Shown here: positions 20,298-30,376 of the stretch, piece after piece
Layout of the letters: each line of letters opens with the position of its first letter
Numbering within the stretch: the stretch's first letter is position 1
Assembly: GCA_946902985.2 (NCBI GenBank)
Contig: OX336399.1
Location: forward strand, 160,952,411 to 161,016,410
Reading direction: 5' to 3'
DNA: 64,000 nucleotides
Origin: Meconema thalassinum
Taxonomy: Eukaryota > Arthropoda > Insecta > Orthoptera > Tettigoniidae
Position numbers and translations under genes: made by a program
Notes under the pieces: model-generated
Seen by the model: only the letters and a program-made list of their open reading frames with translations
Database searches by the model: none
Told to the model about the DNA's origin: nothing

Positions 20298-20671
20298 AAT
20301 GTACCAGATAGGAATCAACAAGTTTCTAGTTGTCATATAAAAGCGATATTCATTCACTAAAGTGAATAACTTCTTAATATCTCCAAACAATCCAATGGAA
20401 AAAATCCCTACTGATGAATAATACACACTCGCTAGTATGCAATGAACTGACGAAGTAATTTTAGATAATCAATTGCAGATCACGAGTTCGAAATACTCGT
20501 TACACAAAAAAAAACTATTCATGAAAGCTATCCTTGCTGGAAAAATGTCTAAAAGACCAAACATCTGCTTAATAAAGCCAACCAATGGTGAGAATTTCGT
20601 ATAATGATGCCTGCCATATCATATGGTCACGCCATATTCTAGCAAAATTCGAAGCATATAAAGTCAAACCA

Positions 20672-20673
20672 TA
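20672..20673. other. 63-bp deletion junction (U3)
   Basis: Other units have 63 bp more between AAACCAT and AATCGTATCAGG. The lost piece begins with GTCTAAATAATCG and is flanked by similar ATAATCGTATCA words, fitting slippage or recombination between short direct repeats. Confidence 0.85.
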
Positions 20674-21521
20674 ATCGTATCAGGTAGTTATAACTCTTAC
20701 AGTACCTTCTCATAATCAGCTGTTATTAAATTTCAAAGATCGTCGATTTTCCCTATGTAATGAATTTCTCGAAAGATCGGCGTGAATATCATTCCATCCA
20801 TGCAATGACGATTGCCTTCGAATTCCAAGTGAATCAGCTGGTGGACCTCCTCCTCGTCAGGAATCGAATCCATCGCTCCGTGGTGCCATCGCGTCTCTGT
20901 CTGCGTTTACTCCGACATGATAAACGTCTGGTTATCCATAGCGGATATTGTCCAAATCCTCACGAAAAAGTTCATAGAAACAGTGGACCCCCTATTCCTC
21001 TTCTACGTTACGCCACTGTTCCATTAAATGTTCAGTTTGAGTGTCGAAAGTTCAATCTCCAATAACTGATAAGTCTCACTTTCGTAAAATAAAATTTTAT
21101 GTGAGAGTGTCTAAGTTTATGAAACACCCTGTATTTGTGTTCATATTCGGTAATTTATAAAACTGTATAAGAAATAAATGTATTAATGCACGAGCTAATG
21201 TTCATCAGTGCATATGCTTACAACATTCCGTTTGCTTGAAATTATTAATGTTACTTGGAATGCGTTATGAAATGCATTGTCGTAATGTTATTCAGAAAAA
21301 CTGTGTTCAGACTGCGTTGAAATGCAGCTTAGAATAAAGTTCTCCAACTACTCGCAATGCTGTTCTAAAGGTGGGTATACACTTGCGCGCCGCGCACTGC
21401 GCGTGGTGCATGCGTGGCGCGTGTGTTGCTCGACCAGAATTATTATTTAAACGAACCTCTCGCGATCCATAGGAAACCCACGAACATTCACTAGTCAGTT
21501 TGGAGTGTGGTAAATATAATC

Positions 21522-21806
21522 ATGTCTCCGCCGTACGAGGAAAACCTCGCGGTTGTGGTGATGAGTGGTGCGGCTGTTTTAATGGCACGTTTGTGCAAAA
21601 AGAAAAAGAAACGACGACGACGTTGGTGGCACACTGACATGTTTAAAAAAAGGAATGGTGCGGAGCTAATGAAGGACTTGAAGTCACAAGAAATAAGCGG
21701 CCAGTATAAGAATTTTACTCGAATGTCACCTTCTGACTTTGAGAATCTTCTGCAGAAGATTGGACCCCACATTTCCAAAGAAGATACGTATTTCCGCCCT
21801 GCGATT
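21522..21806 (+). pseudogene. Harbinger transposase N-terminal fragment (U3)
   Basis: ATG at 21522, chosen over an upstream GTG. About 95 residues resemble insect HARBI1-like proteins: a lysine/arginine cluster with a WWHTDMF motif around residues 26-41, then RMSPSDFENLLQKIGPHISK at about 67-86. The catalytic DDE nuclease domain, usually some 200-250 further residues, is missing. The frame runs on to a TAG at 21915-21917, but that last part reads the wrong strand of the MADF remnant. The internal deletion junction is near 21807. Confidence 0.8.
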
Positions 21807-21811
21807 TATTT

Positions 21812-22012
21812 TACTTTTCTCAAGCCGGTAGGAAGACAGCAGAGATATCACCTTCTTGCATTGGTCCGCAGATATATCCATCTCAGCTCCAATTTCCCTC
21901 CAGGCATCTGCTTTTAGTCTATTGGTTTCTTAAAATGATCCTTCTGTTGAGGATCCCACAGAAGAGGCTTTTTGCGATAGGCATCGAAAATTTTATCACA
22001 GATTCGTCTGAC
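21812..22012 (-). pseudogene. MADF-domain protein fragment (U3)
   Basis: On the minus strand, 22012-21917 encodes a MADF-like stretch with ICDKIFDAYRKKPLLWDPQQ, then a TAA (21914-21916). A second frame from 21911 continues with ADAWREIGAEMD and CKKVISLLSSYRLEKSK, the rest of the same Myb-like helix bundle. So a frameshift plus stop splits it. PIF/Harbinger elements carry a second, DNA-binding Myb/MADF-type gene that assists the transposase, and its position opposite the transposase remnant fits that. Confidence 0.75.
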
Positions 22013-22234
22013 CACTCAAAACGCACAAATATTGCAATCAGATGCGCGCGAGAAACAACGAAATTCTCACAATCCCGTCCAAATCTGAACTGCGAACACT
22101 CAAAGTGCGCGTGGAAAAAACCGACAGGAGATGGATCGTCGTGCGCCGCGCGCGCGCAGCTTCGAAACCCCGTACTAATCTAGCGAACTTGCTGCGCGCG
22201 AGCGGCGCGGCGCGCAAGTGTATACGCACCTTAA

Positions 22235-22534
22235 CATCCCGGCCGCCTATGCTTGCTTGCTCGGCAAGTCCGCCTGGATCAATGCCCTGCTTGTCGTTCG
22301 CTGTTCGGTGATGTTGAAATTGTCGCCTACACTTTTGCCGTGACAGTTTCGGTTCGCTACGCGACCTTCACCATGCGTTTGGCTTGCGCTACTGAGCTCG
22401 ACCCTGCTTGCTCGGCTGACAGAGCTCCACTGAATGTGTCCGCACTGTCTTTACTCTTATCTGCCTGGCGCAGACACGTGGCGTTCACCCCACCACTATG
22501 CTCTCGCGTCACAATTATAATCTCGAACCCTCAT
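22235..22534 (-). other. GC-rich junction segment (U3/U4)
   Basis: As 7011-7310, directly beyond the transposon's right target duplication. The 57-codon minus frame is at 22357-22530. Confidence 0.3.
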
Positions 22535-23232
22535 CATCTCGGCTATTACGTTATAAAATAACTTAAGGGTTATCTAACTTCCTTAAAATTATTACCACAT
22601 ATAATGCATGTTATATCTTCTCTTCTAAGATGTTTAAATACCATGTTCCATATAGATCTTAATAAAGCTTCATAAATCCATCCATAATTCCATCTGCTTA
22701 ACTGCGGTCAGCGCCTTCTTGATCCTAGACCTACTACGTCATCCTGACATTCCTCTTGACTCGATCTGAGCGCTATCTTTTCTTAACTCTTCCCAAAATC
22801 TAAACTACGGCTTAATGTCTGCTGGCGTAGCCGATATCCTCAACTAGGTATCGGGTACATCTCTCCCGTACATCTCCTTTTTTAAAAATCAGGATTGAGG
22901 AAAAATAATACACTCTCAGGCATTCTATATATATAACACATGTACACGATAGCTCAACAATTCTCTTAATCAGCATGATGGTACTTTCTGACTCTCAACA
23001 ATGATGATTGACTTCCAATGATTAGCATTTTTTTTAGAGTTAATTTGACGTTTTTTTTTCCTTCGCGACTCGTGCTTGCTCGATTGACATCTCTGACTGT
23101 CTCTTCGAGTGGTGCACTAGGCTGTCTATCTTCTTGCCTCGACCTCTCATATCCACGATTATCTCGTCTTTCGTTAGGATCGTTTCTTCGGCCATCCTGC
23201 CGGTCGTTCCGATTATACTGTTGACCTTGGCT
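22535..23232. other. Gag 3' flank and long open extension (U4)
   Basis: Nine As instead of eight near 23051 shift the extension frame, so it stays open for 88 codons (22966-23232) and ends at TAA 22966-22968. No other gene is seen. Confidence 0.4.
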
Positions 23233-24789
23233 CTAGTTATTTCTGCCACGATATCTATTGTTGTATCGAATCCTGTCTTGATATCTGGAATTCTGGTTAT
23301 AATTTCTATATCGGCTGTCTCTTGCTTCCTGATCGTATGGCCTCTCATATGGTCCTCTATACCGATCATTTCCTCGAGCGTTACGGATGTTTCCTCGATT
23401 TCCTTCGTTCCTTCTGTTTTCCCAGGAATCTCTTCTGTCCGTTTGAGCTGCGTTGTCAACGACTACCGCATTCACCTCTTGCGTGTTTCTATTGTCGTTT
23501 CTTGTATTTCTAGGCGTAACTTGAGCGCTTGTATAGTCCAATCGCCGTAAAATGTCGTCATAGTGCTCAAGTGTGTTGGCTCCCGACGCTATGAGTGATC
23601 GCTGTACCTCAATCGGTAACTGTCTCGCTATAGCTTGCAAAAGCTCTTCTTCAGGCAATGGAGGAATCAGAAACTGTAATTTAGCCAGCTGTGACGTAAA
23701 ATAATTGGCATAATGCGTCGGATGTGACGTAGAATAACGCTTCGAGTACATTTCTGCTCTTACGTTCAGTTGATCCTCGGCACTCCAAAATCTCCTCAAG
23801 AATGCGATTGCAAATTGCTCCATATTCGCAAAATTGCTTCTGAATGCTCTAAACCAAGTTAGCGCAGACCCGTCTAAGGCGCGTTCGACTATCCTTAGCT
23901 CTCTTTCCTTGGCTACTCTATGTTCCGCCATGTAGTCTCGAATATCTCGCAGAAATTCGACTGGTGTGACTCCTGTATTTCCAGAAAACTTCCTAGGCTT
24001 GTCATCCAGATTTCTGATAATAGTAACTGGACCTGAGTATCGTTCGCTTGTACCCAACGTACTCCTATTCGAACTTGGATTATCGTGAGGGGTTGAACTT
24101 GCCCTTTCGAATGTCACATTCGGTTGCGTTTGACGGTCTTCTCCCATGCTAACTTCTTGATTACTCATACTGCGGTCTATCGCTGTCTGATTTATCAATG
24201 TTTCTCCTGATGTAATATTCTGACTGGTGAAACTGTTAAACATAGATTCAAGTTTAGTTATCCTATCTTCTGCCAATTTCTCCGCGGTCTTGACCTGAGT
24301 CTTCAACTCATCTAGCGACGTAACATTCTGCGTTTTGTTACTCTCGTCTAAATCGTTTTTCAACTTGTCAATCTTGTCTTCGCACGTATTCTTTACTGAC
24401 GCGACTTGTTCCTTTAACAGATCAACATCTGTTCTAAATAGAGTTGAATCTATCTTCTTCGCTTCCTTGTTCTCCGTAAACCTCGCTTCTAAGTTTGCCA
24501 TACCTGCGATTAATTTTTCATCTAATCCTTCACGTTTTTCCTTTGCTTCGGCATCGACCTCACTATACCGTTCTTCCACGATTGCACCGACTCTATTTTT
24601 GAATAAAGCTAAGTTTTCATTAACCTTTTGCTTTATATCGTCGTCTATCTTCCTAATATCTTTCTGCAATTGATTCTCTAATGATTTTAAATTAGAATTA
24701 ACCTCTCCTAAGACTTCCTCTTTAATGGTCCCAATTACTGACTTTAAATCCTTAATCTCATTACCTAGATTCTTTCTAGACCTTTGATT
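23233..24789 (-). CDS. Retrotransposon Gag-like protein, frame B (U4)
   Basis: Same frame and TAG stop as elsewhere. It carries Lys at residue 53, like U1, and a private Ile for Asn at residue 507 in the basic tail. Its neighbour frame A is broken, so even an A-B fusion could not be made from this unit. Confidence 0.75.
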   Translation of the reverse strand, partial: NQRSRKNLGNEIKDLKSVIGTIKEEVLGEVNSNLKSLENQLQKDIRKIDDDIKQKVNENLALFKNRVGAIVEERYSEVDAEAKEKREGLDEKLIAGMANLEARFTENKEAKKIDSTLFRTDVDLLKEQVASVKNTCEDKIDKLKNDLDESNKTQNVTSLDELKTQVKTAEKLAEDRITKLESMFNSFTSQNITSGETLINQTAIDRSMSNQEVSMGEDRQTQPNVTFERASSTPHDNPSSNRSTLGTSERYSGPVTIIRNLDDKPRKFSGNTGVTPVEFLRDIRDYMAEHRVAKERELRIVERALDGSALTWFRAFRSNFANMEQFAIAFLRRFWSAEDQLNVRAEMYSKRYSTSHPTHYANYFTSQLAKLQFLIPPLPEEELLQAIARQLPIEVQRSLIASGANTLEHYDDILRRLDYTSAQVTPRNTRNDNRNTQEVNAVVVDNAAQTDRRDSWENRRNEGNRGNIRNARGNDRYRGPYERPYDQEARDSRYRNYNQNSRYQDRIRYNNRYRGRNN

Positions 24790-25633
24790 TTAGTCTCGAA
24801 AGATACTTCGGTAGACCACTCTTGAATTTTGCCTACATCTGTCACTAAACCATCGATGTCGAACCTCAACTTCGATACGTCCGATTTAATGTCTTTCTGT
24901 ATAGACATAACGTATGTTCTTAAAGTGAAAATGTTTTCTTCTCCTTTACTTTCTAATTCAATAATATTCTTTCTTAATATTTGAAAATTTTCCTCTCCTT
25001 TCATATTTACTGCAATTATATCTAATTGTAAAGTCTTAAGCATTTCATTATTCTTTAAAGTTAATCTATTCTCTAACCTAGTTAACTTGTTTTCTAATTC
25101 AGTGTTAGTTTCTTCACTACGAGCTTGTAATTTCTCTTCCAATGATTTGAAATTATCCTCACTATTTGACTGTAATCTTTCTTCTAATGATTTTAAATTT
25201 TCTTCACCAGTTGACTGTAACCTTTCTTCTAATGATTTAAAACTATCTTTCAAGTTAGCTTCACTAGCTTTCAAATGGCTTTCAGTACTAGTCTGTAATC
25301 TAGTTTCTAATGACATCAACTCATCTTTACTATTTGACTGTAATAATTTTAAATTTTCTTCAGTACTAGTCTGTAATCTAGTCTCTAATGACTTTAAATT
25401 ATCTTCACTAGTTGACTGTAATCTAGTCTCTAATGACTTTAAACTGTCGTTCAGATTGCCTTCGTTACTAGCCTGTAATGCTTGTACATTTTCTTTACAT
25501 CTAGCTTTTAATCTAGCTTCTGAACTATTTATCTGTCTTTAACTTCCGTTTCCATTTTAGAAATAGTTTCTGCAATACCAGACATACCCGTCTGTAACTC
25601 TCCTAACACCTTAGCTAAATCTTCCGGCAACAT
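24765..25633 (-). pseudogene. Coiled-coil Gag N-terminal frame A, broken (U4)
   Basis: The same single-T deletion as U1 (near 25536) shifts the frame shortly after the ATG at 25631-25633. The downstream part is open again to TAG 24765-24767. A Tyr for Asp near the end (from TAC on the minus strand) is also shared with U1. Confidence 0.7.
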
Positions 25634-25924
25634 AATTATATTTTCAATATACGTTTTATTCAGAGACGTTAGACAACAACACATCACAATGTCTCAATTC
25701 CTGCATTCACTTGGGTATAGGAAAAATGTGACTTATAACTAACATGATATACGATTAACATGAACACTGGAATGGACACACAAGTATATTGTCTGACTAA
25801 GTTTAATAAATTGTATAACACAATTAAATGAACTTGAGATCCATCTCTCAGTAATCTAAATCTGATGTGATTCCATAGAATAAACAAAATCGAAGCCCCA
25901 CAAGTTGGATAAAGGCAATTCTCC

Positions 25925-25944
25925 CTCTCTCTCTCTCTCTCTCT
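25925..25944. repeat. (CT)10 microsatellite (U4)
   Basis: Same length as in U1. Confidence 0.95.
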
Positions 25945-28155
25945 GTACCCGTTCGTCCTGGGGATGCGATGACCCATCTGCTATTACATCGCATTCCTGG
26001 AGTTCCAGGACAGAGCGGAGTTAAATGAACCTCTAGTCAAATAAGGAATGTGTCGGAAATTCAGCTGAGTTATCGAAAAAGCAGTGGGTAACACGAGACA
26101 AAGTATCTCTAGGGTCGTTACGGGCTTAAGTTTAATAAAAAAATGCAAATATAAATGGGCGCCATCAACTGAATTCCTAGCAAACCACCTCCTTTCCGGT
26201 TAAGCCTTACTCAAGACAAGGAAAGAAAAAGGAAAATCACACCACCATCAGATCACAACTAAGATAAAAACAAATTTATTTCACTTTGATAGTCAGACAG
26301 ACATTTTAAATATACCTCCTACCTGAGAGTATGGTCGAATGCCAACGTTAAATTGTCATTGTCCAAAAATCGAACCATCTCTTTTCTAATCAAAAATATT
26401 TCATCCACATAGAACAAGAAAAATCTCTAAAGTTCTCTTGGGTTCTCAGGATCACTGTAGCACTATGTCTTTCGTCACTGACATTTGTGAAACCTGAGAC
26501 CTAATTTCTCTTTAATTTAACATCATAAATGTGGATTTGAAAAAAGTTATTAATCTGTCTAAACATACACATATTATAATCACATATTTTAAATATCACG
26601 TATTTTATGGCTTGCATGGCATAATTTAAATGTTGAACATGTTAGTCAAATGCTCCTAAACATTGAATAATTAATTTACACTATTTACATTGTCATTCAT
26701 AATTACTTGTTCGTGAATTACAGAAAATTCACGGCTTATTGGTCATCGTTATCATCATCATCAAAATTAAATATTTCTCACATTAATTCTCATCTCAAAA
26801 TTCTACATATTCCTGTCAGGATCATTAATTCATCACCATTTAATCATTTAAATCCTCAACTCAAGTTGCAATTCCTTCAAATTATATCTCAATTAAATTT
26901 ATTTAATTCCATATAAATTCATTAATCATCAGCTTCTTTAGTTAATTATCACCTTCTAATTCAGTTATTCATCATCATTACAATCGTCTATTAATTTATT
27001 TCAATCAGTTTATTTATCCAATCTTTAATTCATCCATTTATTTAATTCATTGATTTATTCCAAAATTTAATTTATCAAATTATTTAAATTTTATTCTTCT
27101 GGTTATTTAGATTTTTATTATTTCATCTAGTCATTCTGATTTTTATTTCATTAGGTCAGATCGTTAATATGCTTAAATCTCAGATTATTATTTCATTAAT
27201 TATTATTCTCAGAAAATCTTGTATTATCAACTTTATTTATTTGTTTAATTTCCTAACAAATTGTTTAATATGGTTTATAGAACGTTGTCTTACAGTTTTA
27301 TTACTTCCAAGTTATATCTCGTATTTAATTTATCATGCCAAAAAATATTATTGCCTTCACGACATCACGTTGGATCTAACTATCCACAACGACATTATAT
27401 TTCCTCAATTCTTCAAATATCACATTTGAATACAACAATTATTCCACAAAAACTCCATAAATATTCAGCACATACAGCATGAATCTCAACAATTACGCTA
27501 GACTGGGTTCAACAACCTCATGTCTGCTTCAAAATGCATTAGCAACATTGCAACTATCACTTGGAAACTTCCACAAAATGCCTATCACAAACTTCACTTA
27601 ACCATGTTGCATGATCTACAAAAAATATATAACTGGCTTCAAATTATCAACGCACACAATCTCCAATAACTGTAATTAATCTGATCACATCTAGACAACT
27701 TCTTAAACAATTGGAAAAATATTACCTTAGTAATTCAAGATTTGCTTTCAAATAGCATAAATTCTCTTACAATTCTCATAATTCACATCACAGAAAAACA
27801 CCAATGTGCTATAATCTCTCATATCAAAATCTGCAATACTGATCTGCCTTAAAATAAATCTGACCATTAATGATTCATCTTACAAGATTCAATTACTTTA
27901 ACTCCTTCTCAAAGGTATCCAACACAATTATAAAAATCATCAAAAGCATCAGCTGTACCAGCTGTTAAACTGAAATTACTCTTAAAAGAGTATAGCAACA
28001 AAATATTGGATTGGCAAACAAGAATTACAAAACGTAATCCTGCTGACATTTATCGTTACTTTATTTAACAAAATTTCGACTGATATGTGACTAGTAGTTC
28101 CTTGTTTGATTCACTTACAATCTCATGTACACTCGGATGATAACAATGAGTCCCT

Positions 28156-28157
28156 CA
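28156..28157. other. 70-bp deletion junction (U4)
   Basis: CCCTC joins ATGATAG directly. The missing 70 bp comprise most of the first copy of the 84-bp duplication. A TC dinucleotide is shared at the two break ends. Confidence 0.85.
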
Positions 28158-28178
28158 TGATAGTGCCCTAAACGATGG

Positions 28179-28245
28179 GTAAGATGAGTAACCACCATTC
28201 AATCGTATAAATACGAAAGACCCCATCTCGTAGACTATATGAGTG
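28179..28245. repeat. Single remaining copy of the 84-bp repeat (U4)
   Basis: Only the second, diverged copy is left, with one TCGTATAAATACGA palindrome. Confidence 0.7.
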
Positions 28246-29379
28246 AATGTACCAGATAGGAATCAACAAGTTTCTAGTTGCCATATAAAAGCGATATTCA
28301 TTCACTAAAGTGAATAACTTCTTAATATCTCCAAACAATCCAATGGAAAAAATCCCTACTGATGAATAATACACACTCGCTAGTATGCAATGAACTGACG
28401 AAGTAATTTTAGATAATCAATTGCAGATCACGTGTTCGAAATACTCGTTACACAAAAAAAAACTATTCATGAAAGCTATCCTTGCTGGAAAAATGTCTAA
28501 AAGACCAAACATCTGCTTAATAAAGCCAACCAATGGTGAGAATTTCGTATAATGATGCCTGCCATATCATATGGTCACGCCATATTCTAGCAAAATTCGA
28601 AGCATATAAAGTCAAACCATGTCTAAATAATCGTATCACTCCTATTAGAAAAATATACATGTGTGCCCAGTATTCATGAAAATAATCGTATCAGGTAGTT
28701 ATAACTCTTACAGTACCTTCTCATAATCAGCTGTTATTAAATTTCAAAGATCGTCGATTTTCCCTATGTAATGAATTTCTCGAAAGATCGGCGTGAATAT
28801 CATTCCATCCATGCAATGACGATTGCCTTCGAATTCCAAGTGAATCAGCTGGTGGACCTCCTCCTCGTCAGGAATCGAATCCATCGCTCCGTGGTGCCAT
28901 TGCGTCTCTGTCTGCGTTTACTCCGACATGATAAACTTCTGGTTATTCATAGCGGATATTGTCCAAATCTTCACGAAAAAGTTCATAGAAACAGCGGACC
29001 CCCTATTCCTTTTCTACGTTACGCCACTGTTCCATTAAATGTTCAGTTTGAGTGTCGAAAGTTCAATCTCCAATAACTGATAAGTCTCACTTTCGTAAAA
29101 TAAAATTTTATGTGAGAGTGTCTAAGTTTATGAAACACCCTGTAGTTGTGTTCATATTCGGTAATTTATAAAACTGTATAAGAAATAAATGTATTAATGC
29201 ACGAGCTAATGTTCATCAGTGCATATGCTTACAACATTCCGTTTGCTTGAAATTGTTAATGTTACTTGGAATACGTTATGAAATGCATTGTCGTAATGTT
29301 ATTCAGAAAAACTGTGTTCAGACTGCGTTGAAATGCAGCTTAGAATCAAGTTCTCCAACTACTCACAATGCTGTTCTAA

Positions 29380-29679
29380 CATCCCGGCCGCCTATGCTTG
29401 CTTGCTCGGCAAGTCCGCCTGGATCAATGCCCTGCTTGTCGTTCGCTGTTCGGTGATGTTGAAATTGTCGCCTACACTTTTGCCGTGACAGTTTCGGTTC
29501 GCTACGCGACCTTCACCATGCGTTTGGCTTGCGCTACTGAGCTCGACCCTGCTTGCTCGGCTGACAGAGCTCCACTGAATGTGTCCGCACTGTCTTTACT
29601 CTTATCTGCCTGGCGCAGACACGTGGCGTTCACCCCACCACTATGCTCTCGCGTCACAATTATAATCTCGAACCCTCAT
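29380..29679 (-). other. GC-rich junction segment (U4/U5)
   Basis: As 7011-7310. The minus frame is at 29502-29675. Confidence 0.3.
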
Positions 29680-30376
29680 CATCTCGGCTATTACGTTATA
29701 AAATAACTTAAGGGTTATCTAACTTCCTTAAAATTATTACCACATATAATGCATGTTATATCTTCTCTTCTAAGATGTTTAAATACCATGTTCCATATAG
29801 ATCTTAATAAAGCTTCATAAATCCATCCATAATTCCATCTGCTTAACTGCGGTCAGCGCCTTCTTGATCCTAGACCTACTACGTCATCCTGACATTCCTC
29901 TTGACTCGATCTGAGCGCTATCTTTTCTTAACTCTTCCCAAAATCTAAACTACGGCTTAATGTCTGCTGGCGTAGCCGATATCCTCAACTAGGTATCGGG
30001 TACATCTCTCCCGTACATCTCCTTTTTTAAAAATCAGGATTGAGGAAAAATAATACACTCTCAGGCATTCTATATATATAACACATGTACACGATAGCTC
30101 AACAATTCTCTTAATCAGCATGATGGTACTTTCTGACTCTCAACAATGATGATTGACTTCCAATGATTAGCATTTTTTTTAGAGTTAATTTGACGTTTTT
30201 TTTCCTTCGCCACTCGTGCTTGCTCGATTGACATCTCTGACTGTCTCTTCGAGTGGTGCACTAGGCTGTCTATCTTCTTGCCTCGACCTCTCATATCCAC
30301 GATTATCTCGTCTTTCGTTAGGATCGTTTCTTCGGCCATCCTGCCGGTCGTTCCGATTATACTGTTGACCTTGGCT
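29680..30376. other. Gag 3' flank and open extension (U5)
   Basis: No gene before 30185. The 63-codon extension is at 30185-30376. Confidence 0.4.

Larger units (their letters stand above)
17620..21365. other. Gene-free segment of U3, with a 63-bp deletion
   Basis: U1-type layout: CT tract at 17911, AT-rich stretch at 18681-19350, 84-bp duplication at 20147. It ends at the Harbinger target site. The deletion at 20672/20673 removed one of two ATAATCGTATCA direct repeats and the DNA between them. Confidence 0.5.
21369..22231. mobile_element. Internally deleted PIF/Harbinger DNA transposon (U3 copy)
   Basis: An 863-bp insertion absent from all units except U3 and U7. Its ends are 27-bp terminal inverted repeats (21369-21395 and 22205-22231) beginning AGGTGGGTATACACTTGCGC, with one mismatch between them. 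It is flanked by a 3-bp TAA duplication (21366-21368 and 22232-22234). The empty units read TTCTAACATCCC across the site. A TWA 3-bp duplication and the two encoded protein remnants, a Harbinger transposase N-terminus and a MADF-type protein, are hallmarks of this superfamily. Subterminal DNA is rich in GCGC. It cannot encode a working transposase and must have been moved by an enzyme made elsewhere. Confidence 0.9.
14424..22437. repeat. Tandem unit U3 (C type, with Harbinger insertion)
   Basis: 8014 bp. It is longer than its neighbours because of an 863-bp DNA transposon at 21369-22231, and it has lost 63 bp at 20672/20673. Together with U7 it has many single-base marks between 20238 and 21360, for example a GGGTAACC change near 20239 and ATCGCG near 20888. 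Confidence 0.97.
25634..29397. other. Gene-free segment of U4, with a 70-bp deletion
   Basis: CT tract at 25925, AT-rich stretch at 26699-27368. Only one copy of the 84-bp element remains (28179-28245). Otherwise as U1. Nothing further is recognised. Confidence 0.5.
22438..29582. repeat. Tandem unit U4 (A type)
   Basis: 7145 bp, the shortest full unit, because 70 bp are missing at 28156/28157. It repeats the U1-specific 1-bp deletion in frame A. It differs from U1 by a 9-A instead of 8-A run at the end of the gag extension and by an Asn-to-Ile change in the basic tail of frame B. Confidence 0.97.
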
